Source: Ruminococcaceae bacterium UBA7030 (GTDB taxonomy: Bacteria; Bacillota; Clostridia; Oscillospirales; Acutalibacteraceae). From it: DNA of 13,017 bases. Of this stretch, positions 12,102-13,017 are shown piece after piece (the first letter of the stretch is position 1; the number at the start of each line of letters is the position of its first letter). A program made the position numbers and the translations under genes. Location of the stretch: contig DLBD01000015.1 in NCBI GenBank assembly GCA_002494125.1, forward strand, positions 1-13,017, in the 5' to 3' direction. A model generated the notes under the pieces. It searched no databases. It saw only the letters and a program-made list of their open reading frames with translations, and was not told the DNA's origin.

Positions 12102-13017
12102 TTATTCTCTTCCGTCCCAACAGTATGTGCAAAGCTTATCATTGTCTATATCGACAGAATTAAGCATATCGTCAAGCCTGTGGTAGCGAAGAGATGTAAA
12201 CTTAAGCTCCTTGCAAATCTCGTCAATCATATTCTGATATTTTTCACTGTCGGGGTTTGCATATTCTTTGAGCAGTTCTTCGTCAGGGTCACAGCCCTCA
12301 AGCTTTTTGATAACTCTTCTGGTTATAAGCTCCATCTCAGATGTAGAGCGAGAGAAGTTAAGATACTTACAGCCGTAGAGAAGAGGCGGGCATGCAGGTC
12401 TGATATGAACCTCCTTAGCACCGCTTTGGAAAAGATACTCAGCCGTTTCACGAAGCTGTGTACCTCTTACGATTGAGTCGTCAATCATAAGAAGGCTTTT
12501 TCCGTCAATCAAATCTCGAATAGGAATTAACTTCATCTTCGCAATAAGGTTGCGCTTGCTCTGGTTTGTAGGCATAAACGAGCGCGGCCATGTCGGAGTG
12601 TACTTTACAAAAGGTCTTGAATACGGTACACCTGATTCATTTGAATAGCCGATTGCGTGTGCAACGCCCGAGTCGGGAACACCTGCAACCATATCAATAT
12701 TAAAGCTGTTGTTATCCCTTCGTGCAAGCGCCTGACCGCATTTGTATCGCATCTTTTCAACGCTTAAGCCCTCGTATGAGGATGACGGATAACCGTAATA
12801 AATCCAAAGGAAAGTACAAATCTTCATTCTTTCCCCGGGTGCTACAAGAGTTTTAACCCCGTCTGTGGTCATAACAACTACCTCTCCGGGACCTAACGTT
12901 TTATAGTCCTTATAACCAAGATTTATATATGCAAAGCTTTCAAAGCTTGCACAGTAGCCGTTATCCTTTTGACCGATAACGATTGGCGTTCTTCCGTATT
13001 TATCCCTTGCCGCATAT
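12102..13017 (-). CDS. Amidophosphoribosyltransferase, divergent PurF-family (5' partial)
   Basis: C-terminal 304 residues of a PurF-type enzyme, which joins glutamine-derived ammonia to PRPP in the first step of purine synthesis; cytoplasmic. The frame is open to the window edge, starting ARDKYGRTPIVIG, so the N-terminal glutaminase domain with the catalytic Cys lies outside. The PRPP loop is MIDDSIVRGTQ (about 12456-12488), with GVPDSGVAHAIGYSNESG before it. Cys in KICTFLWIYY, YGCKYLNF and the final LCTYC (fragment residues 67, 216, 296, 299) lie where the Bacillus enzyme binds a [4Fe-4S] cluster. The sequence departs from standard PurF in places: YYGYPSS for YFARPDS, and PACPPLLYGCKYLNFS where PurF has SSPPxxxPCFYGID. 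It may be a second paralogue and not the main PurF, so no symbol is given. It is convergent to the zinc-ribbon gene and shares its terminator. Confidence 0.88.
   Translation of the reverse strand, partial: YAARDKYGRTPIVIGQKDNGYCASFESFAYINLGYKDYKTLGPGEVVVMTTDGVKTLVAPGERMKICTFLWIYYGYPSSSYEGLSVEKMRYKCGQALARRDNNSFNIDMVAGVPDSGVAHAIGYSNESGVPYSRPFVKYTPTWPRSFMPTNQSKRNLIAKMKLIPIRDLIDGKSLLMIDDSIVRGTQLRETAEYLFQSGAKEVHIRPACPPLLYGCKYLNFSRSTSEMELITRRVIKKLEGCDPDEELLKEYANPDSEKYQNMIDEICKELKFTSLRYHRLDDMLNSVDIDNDKLCTYCWDGRE

Overview
The window looks like a chromosomal housekeeping segment of a low-to-moderate GC, anaerobic Gram-positive bacterium of the class Clostridia, most likely Oscillospiraceae/Ruminococcus-like. 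The grounds are an aspS-gatCAB cluster, a class III (oxygen-sensitive) ribonucleotide reductase with its activase, a TagD-type enzyme, strong purine-rich ribosome binding sites (AGGGAGG/GGAGG), TTGACA/TATAAT promoters with extended -10 boxes, and a Thr-rich extracytoplasmic linker of a kind common in ruminococci. No tRNA, rRNA, CRISPR array, insertion sequence or phage gene was seen.

Layout. Positions 2-4851 hold a + strand operon: aspS (5' end outside the window), gatC, gatA and gatB, closed by a strong terminator. Together they charge tRNA with Asp and carry out the transamidation route to Asn-tRNA(Asn) and/or Gln-tRNA(Gln). The AspRS carries a His in its anticodon-binding domain that is associated with non-discriminating enzymes. 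Positions 4991-6634 encode a cytoplasmic GH36-type alpha-galactosidase behind its own promoter, whose -35 box lies in a palindrome. Positions 6699-7752 form a two-gene unit: an Rrf2-family regulator with three Cys, whose promoter overlaps an inverted repeat, and a ThrH-type HAD phosphatase. Positions 7844-8278 encode TagD (glycerol-3-phosphate cytidylyltransferase) with its own promoter and terminator.

The 8279-8610 gap is the only long non-coding stretch. It holds the tagD terminator, two interleaved inverted repeats, a near-consensus NrdR box with a weaker partner at canonical spacing, and a strong promoter for nrdD. The nrdD (8611-10809) and nrdG (10852-11376) genes make deoxyribonucleotides without oxygen. 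A perfect 11-bp hairpin sits between the nrdG Shine-Dalgarno sequence and its start codon. One base after nrdG begins a membrane protein (11378-12037) with a cytoplasmic zinc ribbon, one membrane segment, a Thr-rich linker and a small outer domain that resembles toxin-type RNases by pattern. A bidirectional terminator separates it from a convergent, 5'-truncated PurF-family amidophosphoribosyltransferase (12102-13017, - strand) of a divergent subtype.

The window is mostly ordinary core metabolism. The less ordinary points are the nrdD-nrdG hairpin, the zinc-ribbon/outer-domain protein, the Rrf2 operator together with its altered ligand set, the interleaved repeats upstream of nrdD, and the unusual PurF.
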